DNA of 64,000 nucleotides from Pseudomonas sp. FP2196 (GTDB lineage Bacteria; Pseudomonadota; Gammaproteobacteria; Pseudomonadales; Pseudomonadaceae): NCBI RefSeq assembly GCF_030687715.1, contig NZ_CP117445.1, positions 1,050,501 to 1,114,500 of the forward strand, read 5' to 3'. Shown piece by piece: positions 8,572 to 17,692 of this stretch (position 1 is its first letter; each line of letters starts with the position of its first letter). The notes under the pieces were generated by a model. It saw only the letters and a program-made list of their open reading frames with translations, ran no database searches and was not told where the DNA came from. The position numbers and the translations under genes were made by a program.

Positions 8572-10965
8572 ATGAATAATCTAAATGCGTCTGCCGGTAA
8601 CCTGCCCGCCTGGCTGTCTGGTGTCAGTGCGCAAAATCAACAGCGCTACGAGCAGTTGATACAGGCCATGGTTGGCCAGGAATCGCGGCGAGACCAGTTG
8701 CTCGGCAGTGCGGCATCGCTGAAAGCTTATGCGTCTACGCGTATTAAAGAATGGCTCAACAGTGCATTGGGCGTTTCGCTTGATCCGGAAAACATAAAAG
8801 TCACTTGCCGCCATACCATCAACTTGGGAGCGCGCACGCTTGTTCAGGAAGACAAACGCACCTTTGTGGAACTGGCCCTGTTCGGTTTGCATGATCGCAA
8901 TCAACGCTTCGCCATGACTTTCGAAGGACAGGTTCCTGTCGGCTTGACTCCCTTGCGCGTCGAAAACTGGTTATCGGCTATTGATATTCGCTCGGATTTT
9001 CTGGAGGTGCGTCGTAAAGCCTTTAATGACTACAACGTACAAATTGCTTTGTTGGATGTCTTGGTGGCGCGCATCGCTTACAGCGTGTTTGCCGCGACCT
9101 TGCAAGGGCATATCAATCAGTCAGGCATGTCGATGGTCGAGCGTTTTATTCAAGGCGACCCAAGTATTTCGGCCTCTGCCTTTGTCATGAATGGCTACCG
9201 GTTCGGTTTCAGGGATCTGATTGTTTACCAGCACAAGGCTAACCCCTTTGGCAGTTGTACTTTGTATGCACCCGGTTCGCCAGATGGCCGCGACTGGTAT
9301 CAGTTCCCCAATAGTCGCGAGCTGGAATTTCATGTTGCTGGCTGGGTAAGAACAGTTCAAGGGCTGAGCTATCTGACTTCGCAGGCACACCCGTCGGAGA
9401 GAGCGACACTGGCGAAATATACAACGGTCCTGCGGCATCTTCCCAGCGCTTGGAAAGGGGCAACGTTTATGCAGTGGCCGGTCGCCCCAGAGGGCATTCT
9501 TGCAGAGGCGGTTTTCCACCAGATCGCTTGGGATCTTGCGCAGGAAGGTCTCGCGCATCCTGCGGCCTATCGAGACTCGTCGGGCGAATTACGTCAGTCG
9601 TTTGCCCGTTTGAATACTGAATTGAAAGCGCTCTATACCGTCGGCACTCGCGAAGCCGGCTTCCAGACTTATGAGCGCTTTTGTTACGACCTTATCAAAC
9701 AAAGAATTGAAGAGCTGTTAACAACCTTCGGGAAGACCGTTCAGGTAAACCCGGACGAGATTTTCATTGAACTGAGTGAAAAGGAAAAGGTTCCGCTCAC
9801 CCAGTTGATTATCAAAGAAACGCCGTTTTACGTTCACGATCTCAAGGGCGAAGTCATTGGGGTTTATCCAAATTTTCGTGTAGGCGAGAAACATCCAGCG
9901 CTGCCTGATCTTGATATACGTCATTTGGCCAGTTGGTCCCGGACTTTACGCCCGGGAGAGAAGTACATCGCCATGCTGCGTACTGATTATTTAAATCGGC
10001 AACATTCGGATTACGAGTTCAAGCGTGAAGTTCACTTCAAGACCCGACAAGCAGAAATGCACCGTTCGGTGCTGTCTGGTTTTTACTCCGGTGGAATCAC
10101 GAGCGCAGTGGCTGAGCAATTACGTACGCTGATTACCAACTTCGATAAAGGCCCGGTTTCCTCTTTTCCGCCTTTCGGCGAGACCGCGTCCACTGTGCAG
10201 TACAGTGCGGTTTTCAAGTTTCATGTTAAAAGATGCCTGGTTGAAGGGGTTTATGTATTCAGGCTGGTACAGAACCGCAATATCAATGAAATCCTCTACA
10301 CGCCTGATGCACCTGATGGCGTGCATTTTCGCCCGATGAGTCAATTCTTCGAATCGATCAAGGAACACGGGCTGGGTCAGTACTTCTATGATCGGGTCAA
10401 GTACGTGGATCAGCGGATCATGGGCACGTTCATCAACAATATTGAGTTCAACAATATTTCCGAAGAACTTCCGAGGCTTGAGTTGAACAGCCGAGTGCTG
10501 TCCTTGCGGGCGAGTTATAACGAACGCATCGAGCGGATTATTTCCGATGTTGACGCGCAGACCACCAGTCTCCACGAAATCATCGGCAAGCTGGCATATG
10601 ATACGGCGGTATTGGCCGCAAACGTCGTCAGCCTGGTTATCCCGCCGGTAGGGGTGGGGCTCACCGTGGTGCAAATCACCAAGAACGTGTTGGATGGCGC
10701 CGAATCCTATAGATATGGCGATCGAGAAAGCGCATTCAACAATTTCAAGGATGCGCTGCTGGATCTGGCTTCGCTGGTGCCCGGCGGTAAAGAAGCGACC
10801 AAGGCCCAGAAAACGCTGATTCAGCTCATGGGTGATGGCAAGACAATTGTTGGTCTGATCGCTTCGGCAACCGGCCAGTCCCTTGGCCATGAACGACTTC
10901 TGGAGTTACTGGAAGAAATTCTGAAAGAGGAGCCGGCGGGCGACAGCAAAACCGTGTTGCTTTAA
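8572..10965 (+). CDS. DUF6543 dermonecrotic-toxin-domain protein, short form
   Basis: 797 aa. The sequence order LPAWLSGVSAQNQQRYEQLIQAM, then a beta-rich segment with LYAPGSPDGRDWYQF, matches the DUF6543 / dermonecrotic toxin domain proteins of Pseudomonas, which are commonly twice this length or more. The layout recurs: a second LYTPDAPDGVHFRPM with a following SIKEHGLGQYFYDRV lies about residues 575-625. The C-terminal part has a hydrophobic segment (AANVVSLVIPPVGVGLTVV, about residues 690) of the kind seen in pore or translocation regions, and stops soon after. No signal peptide is visible. Start at 8572 follows AAGGAG by six bases. Base composition is more AT-rich than its neighbours. 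Real substrate and target are unknown; secretion as a toxin is inference from the family. Confidence 0.7.
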   Translation: MNNLNASAGNLPAWLSGVSAQNQQRYEQLIQAMVGQESRRDQLLGSAASLKAYASTRIKEWLNSALGVSLDPENIKVTCRHTINLGARTLVQEDKRTFVELALFGLHDRNQRFAMTFEGQVPVGLTPLRVENWLSAIDIRSDFLEVRRKAFNDYNVQIALLDVLVARIAYSVFAATLQGHINQSGMSMVERFIQGDPSISASAFVMNGYRFGFRDLIVYQHKANPFGSCTLYAPGSPDGRDWYQFPNSRELEFHVAGWVRTVQGLSYLTSQAHPSERATLAKYTTVLRHLPSAWKGATFMQWPVAPEGILAEAVFHQIAWDLAQEGLAHPAAYRDSSGELRQSFARLNTELKALYTVGTREAGFQTYERFCYDLIKQRIEELLTTFGKTVQVNPDEIFIELSEKEKVPLTQLIIKETPFYVHDLKGEVIGVYPNFRVGEKHPALPDLDIRHLASWSRTLRPGEKYIAMLRTDYLNRQHSDYEFKREVHFKTRQAEMHRSVLSGFYSGGITSAVAEQLRTLITNFDKGPVSSFPPFGETASTVQYSAVFKFHVKRCLVEGVYVFRLVQNRNINEILYTPDAPDGVHFRPMSQFFESIKEHGLGQYFYDRVKYVDQRIMGTFINNIEFNNISEELPRLELNSRVLSLRASYNERIERIISDVDAQTTSLHEIIGKLAYDTAVLAANVVSLVIPPVGVGLTVVQITKNVLDGAESYRYGDRESAFNNFKDALLDLASLVPGGKEATKAQKTLIQLMGDGKTIVGLIASATGQSLGHERLLELLEEILKEEPAGDSKTVLL

Positions 10966-10984
10966 CAAATCTGAAAGTCGCGGA

Positions 10985-11785
10985 CTATCGGACCTCGAGG
11001 CGCGCCTCTGCGTCGAACCCCATCCGCCAACTCACGGCCCGCGTCGCAGCCAACAACCGCTGCGCCGCCGGGCCGTTTTCGTCGGCGTGGAACAACGATG
11101 TTGGACCGACGATAGTCAGCACGGCAGCGACTTGCCCGACGGCGTTGAACACGGGGGCCGACAAGGCATCGACACCCGGCATCAGCAAACCATGCACATG
11201 GTGCAGACCGCGTTCGCGGATCTTTTCACATAACGTCGCATAAACCTTTTCATCGGCCAGTGGATGGTCGGCGACGGCAATTTCCTGTTCGCGCAACTCG
11301 TCGGTTTCCCGGTGCGGCAAGTAGGCGCTGAACACCAGGCCGGTCGAGGAACTGAGCAGCGGCAGCACCGATCCCAGTTGCGTCACCACCGTCACCGCGC
11401 GCACTGCCGGTTCGATGTGCACCACGGTCGCGCCCTGATTGCCCCATACCGCCAGAAAACAGGTTTCATTGAGTTCGTCGCGCAGATCGGACAACGGCAG
11501 GGCGGCGACTTTCAGCACGTCCATACTGTTGAGGGCGGCCAGGCCCACGCGCAATGCTTCACGGCCGAGGCCGTAATGGTTAGTGGCGGGGTTCTGCTCG
11601 GCAAAACCCGAGGCGATCAACGCCTGCAGATAACGATGCACTTTGCTCGCTGGCATCTGCACATGTTCGGCCAGGCGCGACAGCGACGTGGCTGGCGACA
11701 ACTCGGCCAGTGCCTTGAGGATGTCGGTGCCGACTTCGGCCGAGCGGACTTTCTGTTTGCCGTTGCTGTCGCTGGTTTTTTCCAT
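10985..11785 (-). CDS. hmgR: IclR-family repressor of homogentisate genes (HmgR)
   Basis: 266 aa. N-terminal winged helix (DILKALAELSPATSLSRLAEHVQ, then KVHRYLQALIASGF) followed by the IclR effector domain (LVFSAYLPHRETDELREQEI; LHHVHGLLMPGVDALSAPVF). Known HmgR represses the homogentisate operon and is released by homogentisate. It is divergent from hmgA, and a 17-base palindrome lies in the spacer between them, which supports the assignment. Its 3' end is only 20 bases from the convergent DUF6543 gene, with no obvious strong terminator between. Confidence 0.9.
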   Translation of the reverse strand: MEKTSDSNGKQKVRSAEVGTDILKALAELSPATSLSRLAEHVQMPASKVHRYLQALIASGFAEQNPATNHYGLGREALRVGLAALNSMDVLKVAALPLSDLRDELNETCFLAVWGNQGATVVHIEPAVRAVTVVTQLGSVLPLLSSSTGLVFSAYLPHRETDELREQEIAVADHPLADEKVYATLCEKIRERGLHHVHGLLMPGVDALSAPVFNAVGQVAAVLTIVGPTSLFHADENGPAAQRLLAATRAVSWRMGFDAEARLEVR

Positions 11786-11847
11786 GGTGCTGCCGGGATC
11801 CGAAAACGAATGGGCGTCTTTATAGCTTGACGCTGGATAGCGAGCAA

Positions 11848-11864
11848 ATTACGTTATGCGTAAT
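11848..11864. promoter_or_regulatory. HmgR operator palindrome
   Basis: ATTACGTTATGCGTAAT, an inverted repeat of ATTACG/CGTAAT (one mismatch-free arm pair with a five-base centre), in the hmgR-hmgA spacer. A further half site ATTACG follows at 11868-11873. A 17-base palindrome is the described HmgR target in P. putida, so this is the expected operator for both directions. Confidence 0.8.
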
Positions 11865-11950
11865 CGAATTACGATAATAACAACCCCGGCGTGCCGAAAC
11901 CTCTGAGCCAGAGCGATGGGCCACTGCCGACTCCCTGTTCAGGAGGCTCC

Positions 11951-13255
11951 ATGAACCTCGATTCAACCGCGTCGACGCTGGCTTATCAGTCTGGTTTCGG
12001 CAACGAATTCAGCTCTGAAGCGTTGCCCGGCGCACTGCCTGTTGGTCAGAATTCCCCGCAAAAAGCCCCGTACGGCCTGTACACCGAATTGTTCTCCGGC
12101 ACCGCGTTCACCATGACCCGCAGTGAAGCGCGGCGTACCTGGATGTACCGGATTCAGCCGTCGGCCAATCACCCGGCGTTCGTCAAACTGGAGCGGCAAC
12201 TGGCGGGCGGCCCGTTGGGTGAAGTGACCCCCAATCGCCTGCGGTGGAACCCTTTGGACATCCCGAGTGAGCCGACCGATTTCATCGACGGTCTGGTGAG
12301 CATGGCGGCCAACTCCGGTGCCGAGAAACCGAACGGGATCAGTATTTATAACTACGCGGCCAACCGCTCGATGGAGCGCGTATTTTTCAACGCTGACGGC
12401 GAACTGCTGTTGGTGCCGCAACTTGGACGTCTGCGCATCGCCACCGAACTGGGCGTGCTGGAAGTGGCGCCGCTGGAAATCGCCGTGTTGCCGCGCGGTC
12501 TGAAATTCCGTGTCGAGATACTCGATCCTCAGGCTCGCGGCTACGTTGCCGAGAACCACGGCGCGCCACTGCGTCTGCCGGATCTGGGGCCCATCGGCAG
12601 CAACGGTCTGGCCAATCCGCGCGACTTCCTGACGCCGGTCGCCGCCTACGAAAACCTGCAACAACCGACCACACTGGTGCAGAAATTCCTCGGCCAGTTG
12701 TGGGGTACCGAACTCAATCACTCACCGCTGAACGTTGTCGCCTGGCACGGCAACAACGTGCCTTACAAATATGACCTGCGCCGTTTCAACACCATCGGCA
12801 CAGTCAGTTTCGATCATCCGGACCCGTCGATCTTCACCGTGCTGACGTCGCCGACCAGCGTGCACGGTCTGGCCAACCTCGACTTCGTGATCTTCCCGCC
12901 GCGCTGGATGGTGGCCGAGAACACCTTCCGTCCGCCGTGGTTCCACCGCAACCTGATGAACGAATTCATGGGCCTGATCCAGGGCGAATACGACGCCAAG
13001 GCCGAAGGCTTCGTGCCCGGCGGCGCCTCGCTGCACAGCTGCATGAGCGCCCACGGCCCGGACGGTGAGACCTGTACCAAAGCGATCAACGCCGAGCTTA
13101 AACCCGCGAAGATCGACAACACCATGGCCTTCATGTTCGAGACCAGCCAAGTGCTGCGCCCGAGCCGTTTTGCTCTCGACTGCCCGCAACTGCAATCCAC
13201 TTACGACGCCTGCTGGGCCACGCTGCCCGCCACGTTCGACCCGACCCGGAGATAA
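11951..13255 (+). CDS. hmgA: Homogentisate 1,2-dioxygenase
   Basis: 434 aa, family-typical length. Opens the homogentisate ring to maleylacetoacetate with Fe(II) and O2, the central step of Phe/Tyr breakdown. Diagnostic stretches: [19 protein letters not shown] at the N-terminus, [16 protein letters not shown], and the metal region [16 protein letters not shown] with later [13 protein letters not shown], which holds the His/Glu iron ligands. ATG 11951 lies 6 bases after a strong AGGAGG. It heads an operon with fahA (3 bases on), maiA and an MFS transporter, under the HmgR operator. Confidence 0.97.
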   Translation: MNLDSTASTLAYQSGFGNEFSSEALPGALPVGQNSPQKAPYGLYTELFSGTAFTMTRSEARRTWMYRIQPSANHPAFVKLERQLAGGPLGEVTPNRLRWNPLDIPSEPTDFIDGLVSMAANSGAEKPNGISIYNYAANRSMERVFFNADGELLLVPQLGRLRIATELGVLEVAPLEIAVLPRGLKFRVEILDPQARGYVAENHGAPLRLPDLGPIGSNGLANPRDFLTPVAAYENLQQPTTLVQKFLGQLWGTELNHSPLNVVAWHGNNVPYKYDLRRFNTIGTVSFDHPDPSIFTVLTSPTSVHGLANLDFVIFPPRWMVAENTFRPPWFHRNLMNEFMGLIQGEYDAKAEGFVPGGASLHSCMSAHGPDGETCTKAINAELKPAKIDNTMAFMFETSQVLRPSRFALDCPQLQSTYDACWATLPATFDPTRR

Positions 13256-13258
13256 CCC

Positions 13259-14563
13259 ATGACGCAGAATTCCATCACCCGCAGCTGGGTCGCTTCCGCC
13301 AATGGCCACACCGATTTCCCGTTGCAGAACCTGCCGTTGGGCGTGTTCAGCATTGATGACTCGGCGCCGCGCAGCGGTGTCGCCATCGGTGAACACATCT
13401 TCGATCTGCAAGTGGCGCTTGAGGCCGGTCTGTTCGACGGCGTTGCTCGCACGGCGGTGGAAGCCATGCACGGCGGTCAGCTGAACGCGTTCTTCGCGCT
13501 CGGTCGTGAGGCGCGAGTTGCCTTGCGCGAACGTCTGCTTGAGCTGTTCAGCGAAGGCAGCACCGTGCGCGGCAACATCGAAGCTCAAGGCGCAAAACTG
13601 CTGCCGTTGGCCGTCGATTGCCAGCTGCATTTACCGGCGCGCATCAGCGACTACACCGACTTCTACGTCGGTATCGAACACGCGCAAAACGTTGGCAAAC
13701 TGTTCCGCCCCGACAACCCGTTGCTGCCTAATTACAAGCACGTGCCGATCGGTTATCACGGTCGCGCCTCCACCGTGCGTGCGTCCGGCACCGACGTGCG
13801 TCGTCCGAAAGGCCAGACCTTGCCGGCCGGTGCGAGCGAGCCGACTTTCGGCCCGTGCGCGCGTCTGGACTATGAGCTGGAGTTGGGGATCTGGATCGGG
13901 CAGGGCAACGAGATGGGCGAGCCGATAGCCATCGGTGATGCCGCCGAACACATCGCCGGTTTCTGCCTGCTCAACGACTGGTCGGCCCGCGACATTCAGG
14001 CTTGGGAATACCAACCGCTGGGGCCGTTTCTGTCCAAGAGTTTCATCACCAGCGTCTCGCCGTGGGTGGTGACTGCCGAAGCGCTGCAGCCATTCCGCAC
14101 CGCGCAACCGGCACGTCCTGAAGGTGATCCGCAGCCGCTGCCGTATCTGTTCGACAAGCGCGATCAGGACGGCGGCGCCTTCGACATCGAACTGGAAGTG
14201 CTGCTGCTCACCGAAGCCATGCGTGAGCAGAACCTGCCAGCCCATCGCCTGACCCTGAGCAACACCCGCTACATGTACTGGACCGTCGCGCAAATGGTTG
14301 CGCACCACAGCGTCAACGGTTGCCAGTTGCAGGCCGGCGATCTGTTCGGTTCGGGCACTTTATCCGGCCCTGAGAGCGGTCAGTTTGGCAGCTTGCTGGA
14401 GATCACCGAGGGCGGTAAAAAGCCGATCGAACTGGCGTCCGGCGAAGTGCGTAAATTCCTTGAGGACGGTGACGAGATCATCCTGCGCGCCCGTTGCGCC
14501 CGCGACGGTTTTGCTTCCATCGGCTTCGGCGAATGCCGCGGCAAAGTGCTGGCGGCGCGCTGA
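13259..14563 (+). CDS. fahA: Fumarylacetoacetase
   Basis: 434 aa. Hydrolyses fumarylacetoacetate to fumarate and acetoacetate. Shows the N-terminal FAA domain (LPLGVFSIDDSAPRSGVAIG) and the catalytic domain with DYTDFYVGIEHAQNVG, PIGYHGRASTVRASG, DYELELGIWIG (metal-binding acidic residues) and LLNDWSARDIQAWEYQPLG. It begins 3 bases after the hmgA stop, so the two are translationally close. Often called hmgB in Pseudomonas. Confidence 0.97.
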   Translation: MTQNSITRSWVASANGHTDFPLQNLPLGVFSIDDSAPRSGVAIGEHIFDLQVALEAGLFDGVARTAVEAMHGGQLNAFFALGREARVALRERLLELFSEGSTVRGNIEAQGAKLLPLAVDCQLHLPARISDYTDFYVGIEHAQNVGKLFRPDNPLLPNYKHVPIGYHGRASTVRASGTDVRRPKGQTLPAGASEPTFGPCARLDYELELGIWIGQGNEMGEPIAIGDAAEHIAGFCLLNDWSARDIQAWEYQPLGPFLSKSFITSVSPWVVTAEALQPFRTAQPARPEGDPQPLPYLFDKRDQDGGAFDIELEVLLLTEAMREQNLPAHRLTLSNTRYMYWTVAQMVAHHSVNGCQLQAGDLFGSGTLSGPESGQFGSLLEITEGGKKPIELASGEVRKFLEDGDEIILRARCARDGFASIGFGECRGKVLAAR

Positions 14564-14575
14564 CAGGAGCGGCTC

Positions 14576-15211
14576 ATGGATCTCTATACCTATTACCGTT
14601 CGACCTCGTCGTACCGGGTGCGGATCGCATTGGCGCTCAAGGGCCTCGATTATCAGGCGTTGCCGGTCAATCTGATCGCGCCGTCCGGTGGCGAGCATCG
14701 GCAAGCGGCGTATCTGTCGGTCAATCCGCAGGGACGGGTGCCGGCCTTGCGTACCGATGATGGCGAGTTGCTGATCCAGTCGCCGGCGATCATCGAGTAT
14801 CTGGAAGAACGTTATCCACAGATGCCGCTGTTGCCCGAAGACCTCGCTGCGCGCGCCCATGTGCGCGGCGTCGCGGCGGTGATCGGTTGCGATGTGCATC
14901 CGCTGCACAACGTCAGCGTGCTCAATCGGCTGCGTCAGTTGGGGCACGATGAACCGCAGGTGGTGGAGTGGATCAGTCACTGGATCAGCCAGGGCCTGGC
15001 GACGGTTGAGCCGTTGATCGGCGACAGCGGCTTCTGTTTCGGCGAGTGGCCGTGCGTGGCAGACGTTTACCTGATCCCGCAGTTGTATGCGGCAGAGCGC
15101 TTCAACGTTCCGCTTGAGGCTTACCCGCGGATTCTTCGCGTGGCGGCGTTGGCTGCCGAACATCCAGCGTTCATCAAGGCGCATCCGGCCAACCAGCCAG
15201 ATACACCTTAA
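14576..15211 (+). CDS. maiA: Maleylacetoacetate isomerase (zeta-class glutathione transferase)
   Basis: 211 aa. Glutathione-dependent cis-trans isomerisation of maleylacetoacetate to fumarylacetoacetate. N-terminal thioredoxin fold with the zeta-class motif YYRSTSSYRVRIALALKGL (active Ser-Ser), then the PALRTDDGELLIQSPAIIEYLEE glutathione-binding segment, and an all-helical C-terminal half with CDVHPLHNVSVLNRL. A GACAGGAGC site precedes the ATG. Third gene of the hmgA operon (hmgC in some nomenclatures). Confidence 0.96.
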   Translation: MDLYTYYRSTSSYRVRIALALKGLDYQALPVNLIAPSGGEHRQAAYLSVNPQGRVPALRTDDGELLIQSPAIIEYLEERYPQMPLLPEDLAARAHVRGVAAVIGCDVHPLHNVSVLNRLRQLGHDEPQVVEWISHWISQGLATVEPLIGDSGFCFGEWPCVADVYLIPQLYAAERFNVPLEAYPRILRVAALAAEHPAFIKAHPANQPDTP

Positions 15212-15282
15212 AACTCCACTTAAAACCCTGTGGGATCAGGGCATCACCCCAAAAATCATAAAAACAAAACAGGTACCTTGCG

Positions 15283-16653
15283 ATGCACAACCAGATTGCC
15301 AGCTTCCGGGTGGCACTCGACGCCCGTCCTGTGTCCCGCTATCAGTGGTTGCTCTTGATCCTGCTCGCCTTGCTGCTGGTCACTGACGGCTATGACGCTC
15401 AGGTGCTCGGCTATGTGGTGCCGGCATTGGCCCAGGATTGGGGTCTGGAGAAATCTGCGTTCGGGCCTGTGTTCAGCGCCAACCTGCTAGGCCTCACGAT
15501 CGGCTCTCTCGTCGTCACGCCACTGGCCGACCGCTTCGGGGTGCGCCGTATCTTGCTCGCTTGCGTGCTGATCTACGCCAGTCTGACCGTGCTGATGGTG
15601 TTCGCCGACTCCCTGAATAGCTTGATGATCGCGCGTTTCATCTGCGGCATCGGTATGGGCGGCGCGATGCCCAGCGCCATGGCGTTGATGTCGGAATATT
15701 CGCCGCCGCGCCTGCGCACCTTGATGGTGACACTGGCCGCGTGTGGCTTCTCGTTTGGCGGGGCGGCGGGTGGTTTTGTCGCGGCCGGTTTCATCGATCA
15801 ATTCGGTTGGCAAGCGGTGTTCCTCGCCGGCGGCGTGACGCCGTTGCTGCTATTCCCGTTCCTCTGGTGGATGCTGCCGGAATCCTTGCCGCGATTGCTG
15901 CGTGATGCACCGCCGTATGCGCGACTGCGCAAAGTCACCGCGCGGATGTTGCCGGACTGGCAACCGCCAGCCGCTTCCGTCGAGCAGAACGAACGCGAGC
16001 AGGGCAGCAAACTGACCGTCGTCGAGTTGTTTCGCAATGGTTATGCGCGACCGACGTTGCTGATCTGGGCGACATTTTTTGTCAGTCTGATTCTTTTGTA
16101 TTTCATGATCAGTTGGCTGCCATCGCTGTTGCTGGAAAGCGGCCTCAAACTCAACGAAGCCAATCTGGTGACGTCGATGTTCCTGTTTGCCGGGACGCTG
16201 GGTGCGATCTGTATGGCCTGGTTCGCCGACCGCTTGAAGCGCAAGGTGCGGCTGTTGTCTGGCGTACTGGCGGGGGCGGCGTTGTGCACGATTCTGTTGG
16301 GGCTCAATCACGACACCCCGCGTTACCTGGTGGCCTGCGTGTTTGCTGCGGGCTTCTGCATCATTGGCGGGCAACTGACGCTGAATGCATTCGCCAGTAA
16401 TTTCTATCCCGCGCATGTCCGTGCCACGGGCACTGGGTGGGCGTTGGGGGTAGGGCGCTTCGGTTCGATTCTAGGGCCGCTGTTCGGCAGTCTGCTGCTG
16501 GCGATGCACATTCCGGTGGAGCAGATTTTCTTCTTCTGCGCGATTCCGGCGGTGATTGCGGCGCTGTTGATCATTCAGGTGCGTTCGCCTGCTGAAATAA
16601 CAGCGACCACTGTGGGAGCGAGCCTGCTCGCGAAGAACGATAACGCGGTCTGA
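15283..16653 (+). CDS. MFS transporter, aromatic acid:H+ symporter family
   Basis: 456 aa with twelve predicted hydrophobic segments in two sets of six and a central loop (about residues 200-245). The DGYDAQVLGYVVPAL stretch in helix 1 is the DGxD motif of PcaK/BenK-type aromatic acid importers, and LADRFGVRRILL is the loop 2-3 MFS signature. Position at the end of the homogentisate operon suggests uptake of a hydroxyphenyl-acid feeding this route; the substrate is inferred. The last 15 codons are encoded by a REP element (16611 onward), so the natural C-terminus has been replaced by repeat sequence. Confidence 0.9.
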   Translation: MHNQIASFRVALDARPVSRYQWLLLILLALLLVTDGYDAQVLGYVVPALAQDWGLEKSAFGPVFSANLLGLTIGSLVVTPLADRFGVRRILLACVLIYASLTVLMVFADSLNSLMIARFICGIGMGGAMPSAMALMSEYSPPRLRTLMVTLAACGFSFGGAAGGFVAAGFIDQFGWQAVFLAGGVTPLLLFPFLWWMLPESLPRLLRDAPPYARLRKVTARMLPDWQPPAASVEQNEREQGSKLTVVELFRNGYARPTLLIWATFFVSLILLYFMISWLPSLLLESGLKLNEANLVTSMFLFAGTLGAICMAWFADRLKRKVRLLSGVLAGAALCTILLGLNHDTPRYLVACVFAAGFCIIGGQLTLNAFASNFYPAHVRATGTGWALGVGRFGSILGPLFGSLLLAMHIPVEQIFFFCAIPAVIAALLIIQVRSPAEITATTVGASLLAKNDNAV

Positions 16654-16700
16654 CCTTGAGACAGAGTCGCATGCATCGCAAGCAGGCTAGCTCCCACAGG
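16611..16700. repeat. REPIN, GGGAGCGAGCCTGCTCGCGA type, overlapping the MFS 3' end
   Basis: A REP (TGTGGGAGCGAGCCTGCTCG) faces an inverted, slightly degenerate copy (ATCGCAAGCAGGCTAGCTCC) about 40 bases on. Its first half lies inside the coding sequence. It separates two convergent genes. Confidence 0.85.
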
Positions 16701-16703
16701 GAA

Positions 16704-17507
16704 TTAGTGAACGACGGAATTGGGAGGGAGGTGACCGAGCCGCTCGGTCAGACGCAGCCGCTGAATCGGATCGTCACTGAGCAGCAGCGCATGTTCCAGA
16801 TCGAAACGCTCGGCATTCGGGCAGTCCAGTTTTTGATACAGACTGGCCCGGGCGAGGTAATCGGCGGCACCGGCATCACCCAGTTCGAGCACGCGCTCGG
16901 CATCGATCAGCGCAGCAATAAAGTCGTCGTGACTGGAGTGCAACTGACGAAGGTTGCGCGACAGGCGCTGGAGCATCTGCACCGGTGTGGCGGTCAGTAG
17001 ATGCTCGGCATTGATTTTCATGTGCGCCCCATATTGGCGCTGCAACAGTTCGCGACAGTCATTGGGATACAGGCGTCGACCACCGCACGGATCAAGCAAG
17101 TGATCGGCCCCGGGCACCCGTAGCAGGAAGTGCCCGGGGAAATTGACCCCGACCAGCGGAATCTCCAGGGCGCGCGCCAATTCCAGGGCAATCAAGGCCA
17201 GCGCCAACGGTTGTCCGCGGCGGGTTTGCAAGACTTTATGCAACATTGCAGCCTGTGGGCGCAGCGGCAGGAAGTCATCCTGGGCGAAGCCCAGATCAGT
17301 CATGCGCCGCAACAACGGCTGCGCCAGTTCGCTGACAGGCAGCATCGGTAAGCCGTAACTGACCCGCTGCTGCAGTTCCTTGAAGTCGTGCAGCAGCGCT
17401 TGGGGGTCGATAGCTTTTTCGTGCTCGGCCGCCATCCACAGCGCGGCTTCGAACAGCGCGGGCGGGGAGCGGTGCAGACACTCGAAAAAACGTTGGCGCG
17501 GACTCAT
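16704..17507 (-). CDS. SirB1-family transglutaminase-like/TPR protein
   Basis: 267 aa. The N-terminal half carries the SirB1 transglutaminase-like domain: LQTRRGQPLALALIALELAR, LVGVNFPGHFLLRVPGADHL and LDPCGGRRLYPNDC. The C-terminal 70 residues (AALIDAERVLELGD ... LYQKLDCPNAERFDLEHAL) form TPR-like helices. Function in the cell is not established; the catalytic Cys-His-Asp set of true transglutaminases is not clearly present in this family. It is transcribed alone, divergently from the leucine-dehydrogenase-like gene. Confidence 0.85.
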   Translation of the reverse strand: MSPRQRFFECLHRSPPALFEAALWMAAEHEKAIDPQALLHDFKELQQRVSYGLPMLPVSELAQPLLRRMTDLGFAQDDFLPLRPQAAMLHKVLQTRRGQPLALALIALELARALEIPLVGVNFPGHFLLRVPGADHLLDPCGGRRLYPNDCRELLQRQYGAHMKINAEHLLTATPVQMLQRLSRNLRQLHSSHDDFIAALIDAERVLELGDAGAADYLARASLYQKLDCPNAERFDLEHALLLSDDPIQRLRLTERLGHLPPNSVVH

Positions 17508-17692
17508 TGAAATCTCCGGGGAATGCCTCGTTTTAGCCCCGTCCGTGCCATTCGTCCAGTGTCTGGCAACTTGAGTCCGGGGTTATGCCGCAAAGACATC
17601 ATCGCCATCGATGCTTATTCCGGTGCGCTCCAGCAATTTTCGGGCGCAAGCCTATACTGGCGTTCTACAAGAAGTGATTCGGGAGCCCAACG

